NCBI RefSeq assembly: GCF_900108175.1
Contig: NZ_FNVO01000009.1
Coordinates: 1 to 64,000 of the forward strand
Length of the DNA: 64,000 nucleotides
Direction: 5' to 3'
Source: Thermomonospora echinospora
GTDB taxonomy: Bacteria > Actinomycetota > Actinomycetes > Streptosporangiales > Streptosporangiaceae
Below the pieces are notes generated by a model that searched no databases, was not told the origin of the DNA, and saw only the letters and a list, made by a program, of their open reading frames with translations. Below are positions 42,673-52,142 of the stretch, piece by piece (the stretch's first letter is position 1; the number at the start of each line of letters is the position of its first letter). The position numbers were made by a program, and so were the translations under genes.

Positions 42673-42939
42673 GGCGATCAAGCTACTGAGGGCGATCCGC
42701 ACCGGCAACGGATTAACGCCGGGGTGCAGGGGCACCCCACTTCCCGCAGGCCGCAGGGCCGTCCGTCCCGGAGCGCCCTCGCATGATCTTCAGACAACTT
42801 TCAGCCAGGTCTGCGGTTGCGTTCAGGCAGGCCCGTCAGGGTCTGGCCCCATGTCGGTGGACGAACCCCCCTACATCGACCTTTCCGCAGGTCACAGGCG
42901 CAATGACCGCGTTCTGGCCCGGTCCGTTCCCGCCCGCCG

Positions 42940-43824
42940 GTGGCCGAGGTGAACGGGCGGGCGCGTGGCCGCGGCGGCCGTCTCGCCGTCCTGACGGCCG
43001 GACTCGTGATCGCGCTCCTGGCCGGTGTGCTCGTGCCCTGGCCCTCGCACGGGTATGAGGATGCGGTGTCCGCCGCGCCCACCGGTCTCGTTCCCCTGGA
43101 GGAAAGCCGCAGCGCGGCGCTCACCCGGTCCGTCGCCGGCTACCTGGCCGGCCGGGAAGGGGGGCGGCTGTCGGTCGAGGTGCGCGACCTGGCGACGGGC
43201 ACCTTCTACGCCTACGGTTCCTCGCAACGGTTTCCGACCGCCAGCATCGTGAAGGCCGACATCCTGGCCGCCCTGCTGCTCCAGGCCCAGCAGGCCCGCC
43301 GCGACCTCACCGAGGAAGAGCGGGAGCTCGCCGCCCGGATGATCCGCAAAAGCGACAACGCCTCCGCCACCACCCTGTGGAACGCCATCGGCGGAGCCCC
43401 CGGCCTCACCCGGGCCAACCAGACCCTGGGGCTGACCGAGACGACCCCCGCGTCCGGCGGCTACTGGGGCCTGACCAGCACCAGCGCCCACGACCAGGTC
43501 CGTCTGCTGTCCGTCCTGGCCGCCGGCGACGGCCCGCTCGACGCCCGCAGCCGCGCCTACGCGCTGTCCCTGATGAGCTCGGTGAGCGCCGGCCAGGACT
43601 GGGGCGTCAGCGCCGCCGCTCCCGGCTCCCCGGTCGCCCTGAAGAACGGCTGGCTCCCGCGCACCGCCGACGACGGCCGCTGGGTCGTCAACAGCATCGG
43701 CCGGGTCCGAACCGGCACCCACGACTACCTGATCGCAGTGCTGTCCGACCGCAGCCCCTCCCTGAAAAAGGGCATCACCACGGTCGAACACGTCACCAAG
43801 CTGGTCACCCGCTCCCTCCCCTGA
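42940..43824 (+). CDS. class A beta-lactamase-fold serine hydrolase, membrane-anchored or secreted
   Basis: 294-aa protein with an N-terminal hydrophobic segment (LAVLTAGLVIALLAGVLVPW, 15-34) acting as signal or anchor. The active-site set is TASIVK (Ser102-Lys105), KSDNAS (Ser138-Asn140) and LKNGW near 230 (KxG). The spacing fits class A beta-lactamases and related hydrolases; real beta-lactam activity cannot be told. There is no class A Glu166-loop certainty. GTG start with a weak ribosome site. Confidence 0.82.
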   Translation: MAEVNGRARGRGGRLAVLTAGLVIALLAGVLVPWPSHGYEDAVSAAPTGLVPLEESRSAALTRSVAGYLAGREGGRLSVEVRDLATGTFYAYGSSQRFPTASIVKADILAALLLQAQQARRDLTEEERELAARMIRKSDNASATTLWNAIGGAPGLTRANQTLGLTETTPASGGYWGLTSTSAHDQVRLLSVLAAGDGPLDARSRAYALSLMSSVSAGQDWGVSAAAPGSPVALKNGWLPRTADDGRWVVNSIGRVRTGTHDYLIAVLSDRSPSLKKGITTVEHVTKLVTRSLP

Positions 43825-44044
43825 CCACTCCCGCCGCCTGCCATGCGGGCATCGCAGGGATCCGGCGAGTCCGGGCTCAGTAGAACGCAGAGATTCGAGC
43901 TGGGTGACGCGTGTCTACCCCTGCTGTCCGGGTTCGGTCACTTACCGCTACGTCCCATGTTCATATCGGAATCGCCAAGTATCGAACCCTGCTCTAGGCC
44001 ACCATGAGGTCCCCACCTACACTCGGCAGCAAGGGAACACCCCC

Positions 44045-44266
44045 ATGTCCCCGAACCTCCGTAAGGAGCTTGAAGCAGTACGCAAGGAGGCAGAGCGGCG
44101 AGGCTGGCGGGTCGAACGAGGCAAACGTTACTGGCGGATGTATTGCCCTTGTCCACGCAAGTGCAAGAAGTCAATGGCGCTGACCCCCTCAGACCCGAAC
44201 TATGTAAAGAACCTGCTCGGTCAGCTGCACCGGGCCACGTGCTGGAAGGACGGTGAAGCCCGATGA
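44045..44266 (+). CDS. small HicA-like protein (pair, gene 1)
   Basis: 73-aa basic protein: LRKELEAVRKEAERRGWRVERGKRYWRMYCPCPRKCKKSMALTPSDPNYVKNLLGQLHRATCW. The helix followed by GW.VERGK.YW, then Cys pairs and LTPSDPNY, recalls the small double-stranded-RNA-binding HicA fold, but the catalytic His of HicA is not evident. It overlaps the next gene by ATGA. GC content is locally lower than around, hinting at recent acquisition. Confidence 0.6.
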   Translation: MSPNLRKELEAVRKEAERRGWRVERGKRYWRMYCPCPRKCKKSMALTPSDPNYVKNLLGQLHRATCWKDGEAR

Positions 44267-44610
44267 TCTACCACCTGGCTGCAGACCTCACCTTCGACTG
44301 CGCTGACCCTGACGGCGGTACCGACGAGGACTTCGACCAGTTCACCGACGCCATCGCCGACGAGCTGCTGGACCTGGCCGAGGTGGACCCGGGGATCGTC
44401 GACCCGGATGTGACGGTGCGGATCGCCGACCGGTGGGTGAGCGTGCTGATGGGGATCGAGGCGGACAGCGAGGACGACGCGTTTCGCCTGTTCGCGGCGA
44501 ACCTGCGGGCTGCGCTGCATGCTGCGGGGTGTGGGACGGCCGAATGGCCGACGTTCAAGCCACGGACCCGGGATCCGAAGGTCCGTCGTACCCAGTTCGC
44601 CGGCGCCTGA
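44263..44610 (+). CDS. small acidic partner (pair, gene 2)
   Basis: 115-aa acidic protein: MIYHLAADLTFDCADPDGGTDEDFDQFTDAIADELLDLAEVDPGIVDPDVTVRIADRWVSVLMGIEADSEDDAFRLFAANLRAALHAAG. Translationally coupled to the basic 73-aa protein. A basic/acidic small pair of this kind can be a toxin-antitoxin-like unit, but no known family is firmly recognised. Confidence 0.6.
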   Translation: MIYHLAADLTFDCADPDGGTDEDFDQFTDAIADELLDLAEVDPGIVDPDVTVRIADRWVSVLMGIEADSEDDAFRLFAANLRAALHAAGCGTAEWPTFKPRTRDPKVRRTQFAGA

Positions 44611-44840
44611 CCCGGCATATCTCGGGTTTCGTGTCGCCGTCCGTGGGTGTTGGGAACTTGGCGGCTTGAGGTCTGCCGGGCGAGCAGCCTCCGTCCATGA
44701 CCTTCTTCGCTGCGTACGAATCCACCAGGCTGAGGGTGACCGCGTGTCCCGTCTGCGCTGGAGAAGGCGCTGCGTGACGCCCTCGCCGAGCCGGGAAAGG
44801 GCACTGGCCAGCCCGTAACCCTAGGCGGTGGCCAGCGCGA

Positions 44841-44880
44841 ACAGGCCCGGTCCACTCCAGGAGGGGGCGACCGGGCCTGT
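44841..44880. terminator. terminator of AI-2E/Mrp operon
   Basis: A perfect 12-bp stem, acaggcccggtc (44841-44852) / gaccgggcctgt (44869-44880), 16-nt loop, directly after the AI-2E transporter stop (44888, minus strand). The remaining 44611-44840 holds nothing recognisable. Confidence 0.8.
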
Positions 44881-44887
44881 CTCGCGC

Positions 44888-46186
44888 CTAGCGGTGCTCG
44901 GGGTCGTCGTGGTGGGCGTCGGTGGTCCGGTGGCTCTTGCCGGGTTGGAGGGCTTTGTCTCCGGGGTCTTGTCTCGGCTGTTCGGCGGGGTCCTGGGCGA
45001 GGCCGGTGGGCGCCGGGGCGGGGGCCGGTTCGGACTTGGTGGCTTTGGGGGCCGGGGCGGGCTCGGAGGCTTTGGGGGGTGGTTCGGTGGGATGGTCGGT
45101 GGTGCGCAGGGCGCGCAGGGTGAGGGTGACGCGGTAGGTGATGGCGGTGATCGGGACGGCCACGAGGGCTCCGGGGATGCCGCCGAGGAGGGTGCCGGCC
45201 GTGACGGCGACCAGGATGACCGCCGGGTGCAGCCGCAGCGCCCGCCCCATGATCAGGGGTTGCAGCAGGTGGCCCTCGGCCTGCTGCACGCCGATGACGG
45301 CGACCAGCGTCAGCAGCGCAGCGGTGACGCCCTTGCCGACCAGCGCGACCAGCACCGCGATCGCCCCGGCGACGGTGGCGCCGACGATCGGCACGAACGC
45401 GGCGATGAACGTCAGCAGGGCCAGCGGCAGCGCCAGCGGGACGCCGAGCAGCAACAGCGCCAGCCCGATGCCGGTGGCGTCGACGGCGGCGATCACGAAC
45501 GTCCCCCGGATGTAGGCGACCAGGGTCCGCCAGCCCTCGACGGCCGCCGCCTCCAGCCGCTGCCGGTGCCGTCGGGGCGCCAGGTTCAGCGCCCAGCGCG
45601 TCATCTCCCGGCCGTCCTTGAGCAGGAAGAACAGCAGCAGGAGGGACAGCAGCACGGCCGTCAGCACCTCCACCGCCGCGCCGGCCCCGCGGATCGGGCT
45701 GGGGGCCGCCTCGCGCACGGTCCTGATCAGCCCCTCGATCGCCGCGTCCAGTTGGCGTTCGCTGATCGGCAGCGGGCCGTTGACCAGCAGTTCGCGGAAC
45801 CGGTGCAGGCCCCGGGTGACCTGCTCGCTCAGGCCGGACCACTGGCCGACCACCTGTTCGGTGATCAGCGTCAGCGGCAGCGCGACGGCCCCCAGCAGGG
45901 TCAGCACCCCGCCGAGGGCGGCCAGCCAGCCGGGGGCGTGCAGCCGGCGCAGCTTGGCGGAGACCGGGGAGACCAGCGCGGCCATCAGCAGCGCCGCCAC
46001 GACCGCCAGCGTCAGCGGGGCCAGCCTGCCCAGCAGGTAGACCAGCAGGTAGAGGGCCGCCGCGAGGACCAGCAGGCAGGCCACGGTCACCGCGGCGTTG
46101 CGCAGCCCCGCCGGGACGGTCGGCGACGACCGCGGGGTGGCGGGCGGCGGGGTGGCGGGCGGCGGCGTGTCCGGATGCGACGGCAT
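44888..46186 (-). CDS. AI-2E family transporter (PerM/YdiK-like)
   Basis: 432-aa membrane protein with about eight helices. Family marks: AVVAALLMAALVSPVSAKLRRL, FFLLKDGREMTRWALNLAPRRHRQRLEAAAVEGWRTLVAYIRGTFVIAAVDATGIGLALLLLGVPLALPLALLTFIAAFVPIVGATVAG, and GHLLQPLIMGRALRLHPAVILVAVTAGTLLGGIPGALVAVP. Many members are ion/H+ antiporters, not AI-2 exporters, which fits its place right behind the Mrp antiporter genes (4 bp from mnhG). Both ends carry Pro/Ala-rich disordered tails. Confidence 0.88.
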   Translation of the reverse strand: MPSHPDTPPPATPPPATPRSSPTVPAGLRNAAVTVACLLVLAAALYLLVYLLGRLAPLTLAVVAALLMAALVSPVSAKLRRLHAPGWLAALGGVLTLLGAVALPLTLITEQVVGQWSGLSEQVTRGLHRFRELLVNGPLPISERQLDAAIEGLIRTVREAAPSPIRGAGAAVEVLTAVLLSLLLLFFLLKDGREMTRWALNLAPRRHRQRLEAAAVEGWRTLVAYIRGTFVIAAVDATGIGLALLLLGVPLALPLALLTFIAAFVPIVGATVAGAIAVLVALVGKGVTAALLTLVAVIGVQQAEGHLLQPLIMGRALRLHPAVILVAVTAGTLLGGIPGALVAVPITAITYRVTLTLRALRTTDHPTEPPPKASEPAPAPKATKSEPAPAPAPTGLAQDPAEQPRQDPGDKALQPGKSHRTTDAHHDDPEHR

Positions 46187-46189
46187 CGG

Positions 46190-46519
46190 CTACTCCCCGT
46201 CGCCGGACTCGTCCACGGTGAGGATGCCGCGGTCCACCTCTCCGGTGCGGTAGGCCACCGCCCCGATCGTCTGCGCGATGACGGGGGAGGTGATGAGCTG
46301 GAACAGCGCCACCAGCACCAGCGGGGTGACCGCGGAGATCGAGTGCATCTGCGCCGCCACCCCGGCCAGCACCAGCAGCAGGCCGATGGTCTGCGGCTTG
46401 GTCGCGGCGTGCAGCCGGGTGAGGAGGTCGGGGAAGCGGGCCATGCCGAGCGCGCCCAGCACCGAGAAGATCGCCCCGGCCGGCAGCAGCACGGCGGTGA
46501 CCAGGTCGGCGACGCTCAT
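46190..46519 (-). CDS. mnhG: Mrp antiporter subunit G
   Basis: 109-aa subunit with three TM helices: VLLPAGAIFSVLGALGMARFPDLLTRLHAATKPQTIGLLLVLAGVAAQM...LVLVALFQLITSPVIAQTIGAVAYRTGE is the MnhG/PhaG signature. It overlaps mnhF by ATGA. Last of the six mrp genes. Confidence 0.93.
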   Translation of the reverse strand: MSVADLVTAVLLPAGAIFSVLGALGMARFPDLLTRLHAATKPQTIGLLLVLAGVAAQMHSISAVTPLVLVALFQLITSPVIAQTIGAVAYRTGEVDRGILTVDESGDGE

Positions 46520-46782
46520 TCCGGCCGCCCCCGTTCGGCCGCCAGCCGGGCGGCGGTGACCGTCCCGGCGAACCCCAGCAGCGCGATCACCACCAGGGAG
46601 GCGACGTCGGCGGTGGAGCCGAGCATGGCGGCCCGCACCCCGACCCCGCCGACCAGCAGGACCGACAGCACGTCCAGCGCCAGGATCCGGTCCAGCACGG
46701 TCGGCCCGCGCAGCAGCCGCACCAGTGTCAGCAGCGCGGCCACCGACAGCAGCCCCAGGGTCACCGCGTAGACGGCGTTCAA
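46516..46782 (-). CDS. mnhF: Mrp antiporter subunit F
   Basis: 88-aa subunit with three TM helices: LVRLLRGPTVLDRILALDVLSVLLVGGVGVRAAMLGSTADVASLVVIALLGFAGTVTAARL is typical MnhF. It starts with TTG (46782) with gaggaggtg upstream; the TTG overlaps the mnhE stop as TTGA. Confidence 0.92.
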   Translation of the reverse strand: MNAVYAVTLGLLSVAALLTLVRLLRGPTVLDRILALDVLSVLLVGGVGVRAAMLGSTADVASLVVIALLGFAGTVTAARLAAERGRPE

Positions 46783-47303
46783 CGCCGCACCTCCTCTCCC
46801 GGACGAGGCGGGCCGAACGCCCGCATGATCCTGTGCTCGGTGTCGAGCACCTCCCGCCGTACCCGCTCGGCGTCCCGCTCACCGTGGATCGGCATCCCGT
46901 GCACGTAAAGCAACGAGCCGGGCCGGTCGACATCCACCACTAGCGAGCCGGGGCGCAGCGAGACGCTGTGCGCGACCATGAGCAGCGTCACGTCGGTGCC
47001 GGACCGGAACCGCACGGCGACGATCCCGCCGCGCACCGACGCCGTCCTGCGCAGCGCGTACCACCCGACGACGACGCTGGAGACGACCAGGTCGGCGGTG
47101 AACGCCACCAGCGCCCGGGCCAGCGGGGCGGGATGCACCCGGCTGAAGATCGGCAGCGCCGGCAGCCGGGTGGCCAGGCCGACCAGCACGACCAGCACAC
47201 AGCCGCCGATGACCGTGGTGGCGTCCGCCCGCCCCCACAGCGCCAGCCAGACCGCCAGCAGCCAGACCGCCATCACCAGCCGCGAGGTCAGCCGGATCTT
47301 CAC
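46779..47303 (-). CDS. mnhE: Mrp antiporter subunit E
   Basis: 174-aa subunit. Two N-terminal hydrophobic segments lead to a cytoplasmic part with IVAVRFRSGTDVTLLMVAHSVSLRPGSLVVDVDRPGSLLYVHGMPI and the Glu/Arg-rich end, as in MnhE. GTG start overlapping mnhD (ATGA-type). Confidence 0.92.
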   Translation of the reverse strand: MKIRLTSRLVMAVWLLAVWLALWGRADATTVIGGCVLVVLVGLATRLPALPIFSRVHPAPLARALVAFTADLVVSSVVVGWYALRRTASVRGGIVAVRFRSGTDVTLLMVAHSVSLRPGSLVVDVDRPGSLLYVHGMPIHGERDAERVRREVLDTEHRIMRAFGPPRPGEEVRR

Positions 47304-48850
47304 GGGGCCTCCTCACCCAGCACGGCGTGCTGGTAGGCGGTGCGGTCGAGCAGGTCGCCCGCGGCCTGCACACTCCAGGAGGTCAGCGGGCCGGCCAGCA
47401 CCGCCACCGCCAGCCCGCAGGCGACCATGCCGGCCGTCACCGTGCGCACCAGCCGGTGGCTGTAGCGCTGCTGCCGCGACAGGCCGGGCTCCTCCCCGGC
47501 CTTCTCCTCGGGCGGCAGTTCGGGGGCGGGGGCCTGGGATCGGGGACGCCAGAACGCCATCGTCCAGATCCGGCTCATCGCCACCAGCGTCAGCAGGCTG
47601 GCCAGCACCGCCACGGACGTCACCGCGTAGCCCAGCGTCCGGCCGGACCCGAATCCCGCCTGCAACAGCGCCAGTTTGGCGACGAATCCCGACAGCGGCG
47701 GCACCCCGCTCAGGCTCATGGCCGGGACGAAGAACAGCACGGCGGTGAACGCCGAGGCGCCGGCGAGCCCGCCGATCCGTTCCAGCGAGGTCTCCCCCGT
47801 CTCGTCCTGCATGAGGTCGCTGGTCAGGAACAACGTCGCCTGCACGATGATGTGGTGGACGAGGTAGAGGATCGCGCCGGTCAGCCCCGCCACCGAGAAC
47901 AGCGCCAGCCCGAACACCATGAACCCGATATGGCCGACCAGCACGAACGACAGGATCCGGTGGATGTCCTGCTGGGTCAGCGCCCCCAGCAACCCGACCA
48001 CCATGGTCAGCGCGGCCAGCACCAGCAGCGGGGTGCCCACGTCGTGCTGCGGGAACAGCAGCGTCTGGGTGCGGATCATCGCGTACACGGCGGTCTTGGT
48101 CAGCAGCGCCGCGAAGATGGCGGTGATCTTGGTGATGGCGGCCGGGTAGCTGTCGGGCAGCCACAGGTGCAGCGGCGCCACCGCTCCCTTGATCCCGAAC
48201 ACCACCAGGAACATCAGCGCCAGCGCCGTCCGCGTCCCCGCCGGCAGGTCCTCGGTACGCGTCGACAGGTCGGCGAGGTTGACCGTCCCCGTCGCCGTGT
48301 AGGTCAGCCCGATCGTCGTCAGGAACAGGATCGAGGACGTCAGGCTGACCACCACGTACATCGTCCCGGCGTGCATCCGCGCCGGGGTGGGCGCCAAGGT
48401 GATCAGCACGTAGCTGGAGGCCAGCATGACCTCGAAGCCCACGAACAGGTTGAACAGGTCGCCGGCCAGGAACGACAGGCACACCCCGGCCGACAGCATC
48501 AGGTACGCCGGGTAGTACACGCTGGGCCGGGCCTCGCTGTGCCCGACCACGCCCTGCCCGACCGCGTACAGCAGGATGGCCAGCAGCACCACGCTGGAGA
48601 CCACCAGCATCAGCACGGTCAGCCGGTCGGCCACCAGCGTGATGCCCAGCGGCGCGGGCCAGCCCCCCGTCTGGGTGGTGATCACGCCCTCCCGCGCGAC
48701 CTCCACCGCCAGCGCGACCGACACGGCCACCACCCCGGCGGTCACCCCCACCCCCAGCAGCCGCAGCCAGGTCTGCGAGCGCCAGGCCGGCAGCATCAGC
48801 GCCGCCCCGGCCAGTGGCAGGACGAACGGCAGCGGCAGTAGGACGTTCAC
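47300..48850 (-). CDS. mnhD: Mrp antiporter subunit D
   Basis: 516-aa, NuoN/NuoM-like proton-translocating subunit with about 14 TM helices: LFVGFEVMLASSYVLITL, GIKGAVAPLHLWLPDSYPAAITKITAIFAALLTKTAVYAMIRTQTLLF, LLGALTQQDIHRILSFVLVGHIGFMVFGLAL. The conserved Glu (FVGFEVM) and Lys (GIKGA, ALLTKT) used in proton pumping are present. GTG start. Confidence 0.93.
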   Translation of the reverse strand: MNVLLPLPFVLPLAGAALMLPAWRSQTWLRLLGVGVTAGVVAVSVALAVEVAREGVITTQTGGWPAPLGITLVADRLTVLMLVVSSVVLLAILLYAVGQGVVGHSEARPSVYYPAYLMLSAGVCLSFLAGDLFNLFVGFEVMLASSYVLITLAPTPARMHAGTMYVVVSLTSSILFLTTIGLTYTATGTVNLADLSTRTEDLPAGTRTALALMFLVVFGIKGAVAPLHLWLPDSYPAAITKITAIFAALLTKTAVYAMIRTQTLLFPQHDVGTPLLVLAALTMVVGLLGALTQQDIHRILSFVLVGHIGFMVFGLALFSVAGLTGAILYLVHHIIVQATLFLTSDLMQDETGETSLERIGGLAGASAFTAVLFFVPAMSLSGVPPLSGFVAKLALLQAGFGSGRTLGYAVTSVAVLASLLTLVAMSRIWTMAFWRPRSQAPAPELPPEEKAGEEPGLSRQQRYSHRLVRTVTAGMVACGLAVAVLAGPLTSWSVQAAGDLLDRTAYQHAVLGEEAP

Positions 48851-49260
48851 CCGTGGTCCTCCTCCGCGACCTCGTGGGAGGCGTACTCGTCGCCCGCGCC
48901 ACGCCGCGCCTCGGCGTTGACCCGGCGGTCCTCCACGTCGTCCTGCACCTTGTCCTCATCCAGGAACAGCCAGCTCCGGTAGGCGAGCGCCAGCAGGAAC
49001 GCCGTCACCCCGAACGTGATGACGATCGCGGTGAGCGCCATGGCCTGGGGCAGCGGGTCGGTCATGCGTTCCCCGCCCGGCAGGTGCCTGCCCAGCAGCG
49101 GAGGCGCCCCCGCCGGGCCGCCCGCCAGCAGCAGCCCCAGGTTGGCGGCGTGCCCCAGCAGCACGAACCCGACCACGATCCGGATCAGCGAACGCTGCAT
49201 CAGCAGGTAGAAGCCGATCGAGAACAGCACGCCCACCACGACCAGCAGCACCAGGCTCAT
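48847..49260 (-). CDS. mnhC: Mrp antiporter subunit C
   Basis: 137-aa, NuoK-like subunit: GVLFSIGFYLLMQRSLIRIVVGFVLLGHAANLGLLL and DPLPQAMALTAIVITFGVTAFLLALAYRS. It ends in a charged disordered tail of about 40 residues. ATG 49260 overlaps the mnhA stop. Confidence 0.92.
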   Translation of the reverse strand: MSLVLLVVVGVLFSIGFYLLMQRSLIRIVVGFVLLGHAANLGLLLAGGPAGAPPLLGRHLPGGERMTDPLPQAMALTAIVITFGVTAFLLALAYRSWLFLDEDKVQDDVEDRRVNAEARRGAGDEYASHEVAEEDHG

Positions 49261-52142
49261 GACGCCCCTCCGGAGACCTTCTCCGGCTCCTTCTCCAGGC
49301 TGCTGCCCAGCGTCCTGGTCAGGCTCAGCACCAGCCCGAGCACCAGGACGTACACGCCCAGGTCGAAGAAGAAACCGGTGGGGAGCTTGACGTGCCCGAA
49401 GACGGGCCACGTCCACTCCAGCACCGTCGACTGGAGGAAGTTCCCGCCGGCCAGCCACCCGCCCGCGCCCGTGCACAGCGCGATCGCCAGCCCGCCGCCG
49501 ATGAGGACCGACGCGTCCACCGGCAGCGCGGCCGACAGTTCCCGCATCCCGCCGGCCAGGTAGCGCAGGACGAACGCCGTCCCGGCCACCAGCCCGCCCA
49601 CGAAGCCGCCGCCGGGCTGGTTGTGCCCGGCGAACAGCAGGTAGACCGAGAACACCAGGATGGTCGGGGTCAGCACCCGGGCCGTCACCGCCAGCAGCAC
49701 CGAAGGGGGTCCCAGCGGCGGGTGTCCGGGGGCGGTCAGCCATCTTCCCCCGGGCGTCTCCGCCGGCTCCGGGACGTCCCGGTGGCGCGGCCGTTCCTCG
49801 CGCATGCCGGTCAGCACCAGTGCCGCCACGCCCACCGCCGCCGCGGCCAGCACCGAGATCTCCCCCAGCGTGTCCAGCGCCCGCAGGTCCACCAGGAGCG
49901 CGTCCACGACGTTCTTGGCGTCCTCCTCGGCGGCCTCCCGCGCGTATCCGGGGCCGACCGGGGCGTACTGCCGGCTGAGCACCGCGACCGCCAGGAACGT
50001 CGTGACGAACGCCCCCAGGCACACGCTGATCACGGCGGACCCGACCCGGGCGGCACGTGTCCGCCGCAGGGGCGGGAACCGTTCCGGCAGCCGCCGCAGC
50101 ACGAAGACCAGGATGATCAGCGTGAGGGTCTCCACGACCAGTGAGGTGAGCGCGAGGTCCGGCGCTCCGTGTACGACGAACAGCCCCACGACGCCGTAGC
50201 CCACCGCGCCCAGCAGCAGCGCCGCCGACAGCCTGCGGCCCACCCATGCGGCCATCACCGCCGCGCTCACCACGACCACGCCGATGACGAGTTGCACCGG
50301 GTGGTCCCACGGCTGGACGCGGCCGGTCTCCAGGCTGGGCACCGTCCCTCTGTTCAGCGCCATCACCAGGCTCGTCCCCGGCAGCAGCAGAACGGTCAGC
50401 ACGATCACCGCGAGGTAGACGGGCAGCGATCCCACCTGTGTCCGCCGCGTCAGCCCGCGCGCCGTCTTGAACAGGCCCTTGAGGACGACGTGGTAGCCCT
50501 GCCGGCCCGTGGGCAGCCGCGACAGGGCCGCCCACACCGGCCGCAGCCGTGGGGAGAGGAAGTACAGCCCTGCCCCCAGCACCCAGGTCAACGCACCCAG
50601 GGCGATCGGCAGCCCCAGCCCGTGCCACAGCGACAGCTCATAGCCCTTGCCCACGGCCGGCAGCCGGTCCGCGTAAGGGGCGATCATCTCCTGCCACAGT
50701 CCCGGCACCAGCCCCGCACCGAACCCGGCGACTGCCAGCAGCACGATCGGCCACAGCGCGACCCGGGGCAGCCGCACCCGCGCTCCGTCGGCCCCGCGGA
50801 ACGCGCTCTGCCACACGCTCACCGCGTCGTCCTTGAGCCCCTGGACGGTCGGCGTCTCGGTGTTCCCGCCGAACGCGGCCTGGAGGAAGCGCAGCCCGTA
50901 GGCCACCGTGAACACCGAACCGGCCACCACCCCCGCCAGCACGGCCACGTCCACTCCGCCATGGGTGAACGCTTCGAGCGCCGCCTCCTTGGCCACGTAC
51001 CCCAGGAACGGCGGCAGCCCCACCATCGACGCCACGGCCAGCGCCGTCGCCAGCGCCGCGAACGGTATCCGCCGCCCCGTCTGGTACAGCTCGCTGCCCC
51101 GCCGCGTCCCGAACCGGTGGTCCAGGACGCCCACCACCAGGAACATCGGGGCCTTGTAGAGCCCGTGCGCCAGCAGCAGCGCCAGCCCGGCCAGCGCCGC
51201 CGTCCGCGTTCCGGCCCCGCACAGCACCATGAGGAAGCCGAGCTGGCTGATCGTCCCGTACGCCAGCAGCCGTTTCAGGTCGTCCTGCCAGAGCGCCTGC
51301 CACCCGCCGACGATCAGGCTGACCAGGCCCACCACGACGACCAGCGGCCGCCACGCCCCGGTCTCGGCGAACGCGGGCGTCAGCCTCGCCACCAGGTACA
51401 CCCCGGCCTGCACCATCGCCGCCGCGTGCAGGTACGCGCTGACCGGCGTCGGCGCCACCATCGCCGCGGGCAGCCACGAGTGCAGCGGCACCTGCGCCGA
51501 CTTGGCGAACGCCCCGAGCAGGATGAGGACGAGCGCCACGTCCACCGCGACGCCCTGGGGAGGGCGGGCCAGGATCGCGGAGATCGTGTACGTGCCCGCC
51601 GCCTGTCCCAGCACCACGAACCCGGCGAGCATCACCAGCCCGAACCCGGTCGTCATCAGCAGCGCCTGGTTGGCCGCCCGCCGGTGCTCCTTGATCTCGG
51701 GGCTGAACCCGCCGATCAGGATGTAGGAGCACAACGTGGTCAGCTCCCAGAACACGTACAGCACCAGCAGGTTGTCGGCCAGCACCAGCCCCGTCATCGC
51801 CCCGGCGAACGCGACCAGCACCCCGATGCCCAGCGGCGGCGGCTGACCGAAGTACCAGACCGAGTACGCCAGCACCAGCGCCCCGACCCCGCCCACCAGG
51901 AGCAGCAGCACCCAGGCCGGCCCGTCCAGCCGGAACTGCAGCACCAGTCCCAGATCGGGCGCCCAGTCGAACCGCTCGGCGATCGGCCTCCCCTCGGCCA
52001 CCGCCCCCGTCTGGCGGGCCGCCCACAGCACCGTGGCCAGCGGGGCGAGCGCCGCCACGTACGTCATCACCCGCCGGTCATGCCGCAGCGCCCAGGGCAC
52101 GACGAGCGCAACGGTGGCGTGGAACAGGACGAGCATCAGCAT
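49257..52142 (-). CDS. mnhA: Mrp antiporter subunit A (with fused MnhB domain)
   Basis: 961-aa large subunit. Residues 1-700 are NuoL-like (LLVLYVFWELTTLCSYILIGGF, ALLMTTGFGLVMLAGFVVLG, LLGAFAKSAQVPLHSWLPAAMVAPTPVSAYLHAAAMVQAGVYLVAR, LKRLLAYGTISQLGFLMVL). The C-terminal 250 residues add the MbhE/MnhB-type domains (LPVDASVLIGGGLAIALCTGAGGW, HNQPGGGFVGGLVAGTAFVLRYLAGGM), so mnhB is not a separate gene. The complex exchanges Na+ for H+ at the membrane, giving salt and pH tolerance. Confidence 0.93.
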   Translation of the reverse strand: MLMLVLFHATVALVVPWALRHDRRVMTYVAALAPLATVLWAARQTGAVAEGRPIAERFDWAPDLGLVLQFRLDGPAWVLLLLVGGVGALVLAYSVWYFGQPPPLGIGVLVAFAGAMTGLVLADNLLVLYVFWELTTLCSYILIGGFSPEIKEHRRAANQALLMTTGFGLVMLAGFVVLGQAAGTYTISAILARPPQGVAVDVALVLILLGAFAKSAQVPLHSWLPAAMVAPTPVSAYLHAAAMVQAGVYLVARLTPAFAETGAWRPLVVVVGLVSLIVGGWQALWQDDLKRLLAYGTISQLGFLMVLCGAGTRTAALAGLALLLAHGLYKAPMFLVVGVLDHRFGTRRGSELYQTGRRIPFAALATALAVASMVGLPPFLGYVAKEAALEAFTHGGVDVAVLAGVVAGSVFTVAYGLRFLQAAFGGNTETPTVQGLKDDAVSVWQSAFRGADGARVRLPRVALWPIVLLAVAGFGAGLVPGLWQEMIAPYADRLPAVGKGYELSLWHGLGLPIALGALTWVLGAGLYFLSPRLRPVWAALSRLPTGRQGYHVVLKGLFKTARGLTRRTQVGSLPVYLAVIVLTVLLLPGTSLVMALNRGTVPSLETGRVQPWDHPVQLVIGVVVVSAAVMAAWVGRRLSAALLLGAVGYGVVGLFVVHGAPDLALTSLVVETLTLIILVFVLRRLPERFPPLRRTRAARVGSAVISVCLGAFVTTFLAVAVLSRQYAPVGPGYAREAAEEDAKNVVDALLVDLRALDTLGEISVLAAAAVGVAALVLTGMREERPRHRDVPEPAETPGGRWLTAPGHPPLGPPSVLLAVTARVLTPTILVFSVYLLFAGHNQPGGGFVGGLVAGTAFVLRYLAGGMRELSAALPVDASVLIGGGLAIALCTGAGGWLAGGNFLQSTVLEWTWPVFGHVKLPTGFFFDLGVYVLVLGLVLSLTRTLGSSLEKEPEKVSGGAS

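Noticed and set aside
44622-44830. Short frame LEKALRDALAEPGKG... as a gene remnant
   Set aside because: A stop lies directly upstream and no family match is apparent; too short to support a pseudogene call.
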